NCBI GenBank assembly: GCA_035551475.1
Contig: DASZMX010000085.1
Span: 1-14,307 of the forward strand
Origin: DASZMX01 sp035551475
GTDB lineage: Bacteria; Verrucomicrobiota; Verrucomicrobiia; Limisphaerales; Palsa-1400
DNA: 14,307 bases
Direction: 5' to 3'
Part shown: in pieces, positions 14,305 to 14,307 of the stretch
Numbering within the stretch: position 1 is the stretch's first letter
Layout: each line of letters begins with the position of its first letter
Program-made: the position numbers and the translations under genes
The notes under the pieces: model-generated
Databases searched by the model: none
Told to the model about the DNA's origin: nothing
What the model saw: only the letters and a program-made list of their open reading frames with translations

Positions 14305-14307
14305 CGC

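Noticed and set aside
1..14307. Insertion sequences, phage genes, toxin-antitoxin pairs or CRISPR arrays.
   Set aside because: No transposase, integrase, terminal inverted repeats or regularly spaced repeats were seen anywhere in the window.

Overview
The window is GC-rich, densely packed bacterial DNA holding nine protein genes and one tRNA gene. Several signs suggest a Verrucomicrobiota bacterium, possibly of the Pedosphaera/Limisphaera type: a very large secreted FG-GAP protein that ends in a short beta-rich domain closing on a 'RFYRV'-like motif, weak or absent Shine-Dalgarno sites, and a two-gene OPX export cassette. This placement is inference from protein style; no rRNA or other taxonomic marker is present.

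Layout. Bases 2-226 carry the C-terminus of a CorA-type Mg2+ channel. A 1041-aa secreted FG-GAP/carbohydrate-binding protein follows (305-3430, +). It converges on der (3431-4972, -), the ribosome-assembly GTPase, and the two stop codons touch with no base between them. The interval 4973-5259 holds three CCTTTAGCC-like direct repeats, a candidate structured plus-strand RNA with a very strong intrinsic terminator, and a second hairpin. A 73-aa two-helix membrane protein follows (5260-5481, +).

Next is a minus-strand group, in transcription order: a GT2 glycosyltransferase (8327-7539), a STELLO/DUF288-like putative glycosyltransferase overlapping it (7542-6511), and an exported PI-PLC-like phosphodiesterase (6424-5495) with its own candidate promoter. 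The first two probably act together in glycan or glycolipid synthesis. tRNA-Lys(UUU) (8566-8641, +) has a perfect 9-bp inverted repeat just upstream. An AI-2E/PerM family membrane protein follows (8723-9958, +).

The right end is the start of an exopolysaccharide export operon. A 1046-aa ORF joins three modules that are usually encoded separately or at most pairwise: a Wzz/GumC co-polymerase, a degenerate tyrosine-kinase-like P-loop domain, and a Wza-like outer-membrane export (OPX) domain. The kinase and OPX parts are linked by what looks like an intact internal signal peptide. It overlaps by ATGA a second, stand-alone OPX lipoprotein (13177-14304). The OPX parts of the two proteins are alike along their length and look like a tandem duplication, one copy of which became fused to the inner-membrane partner. 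This fusion is the most unusual element of the window. No mobile element, CRISPR array or phage gene was seen.
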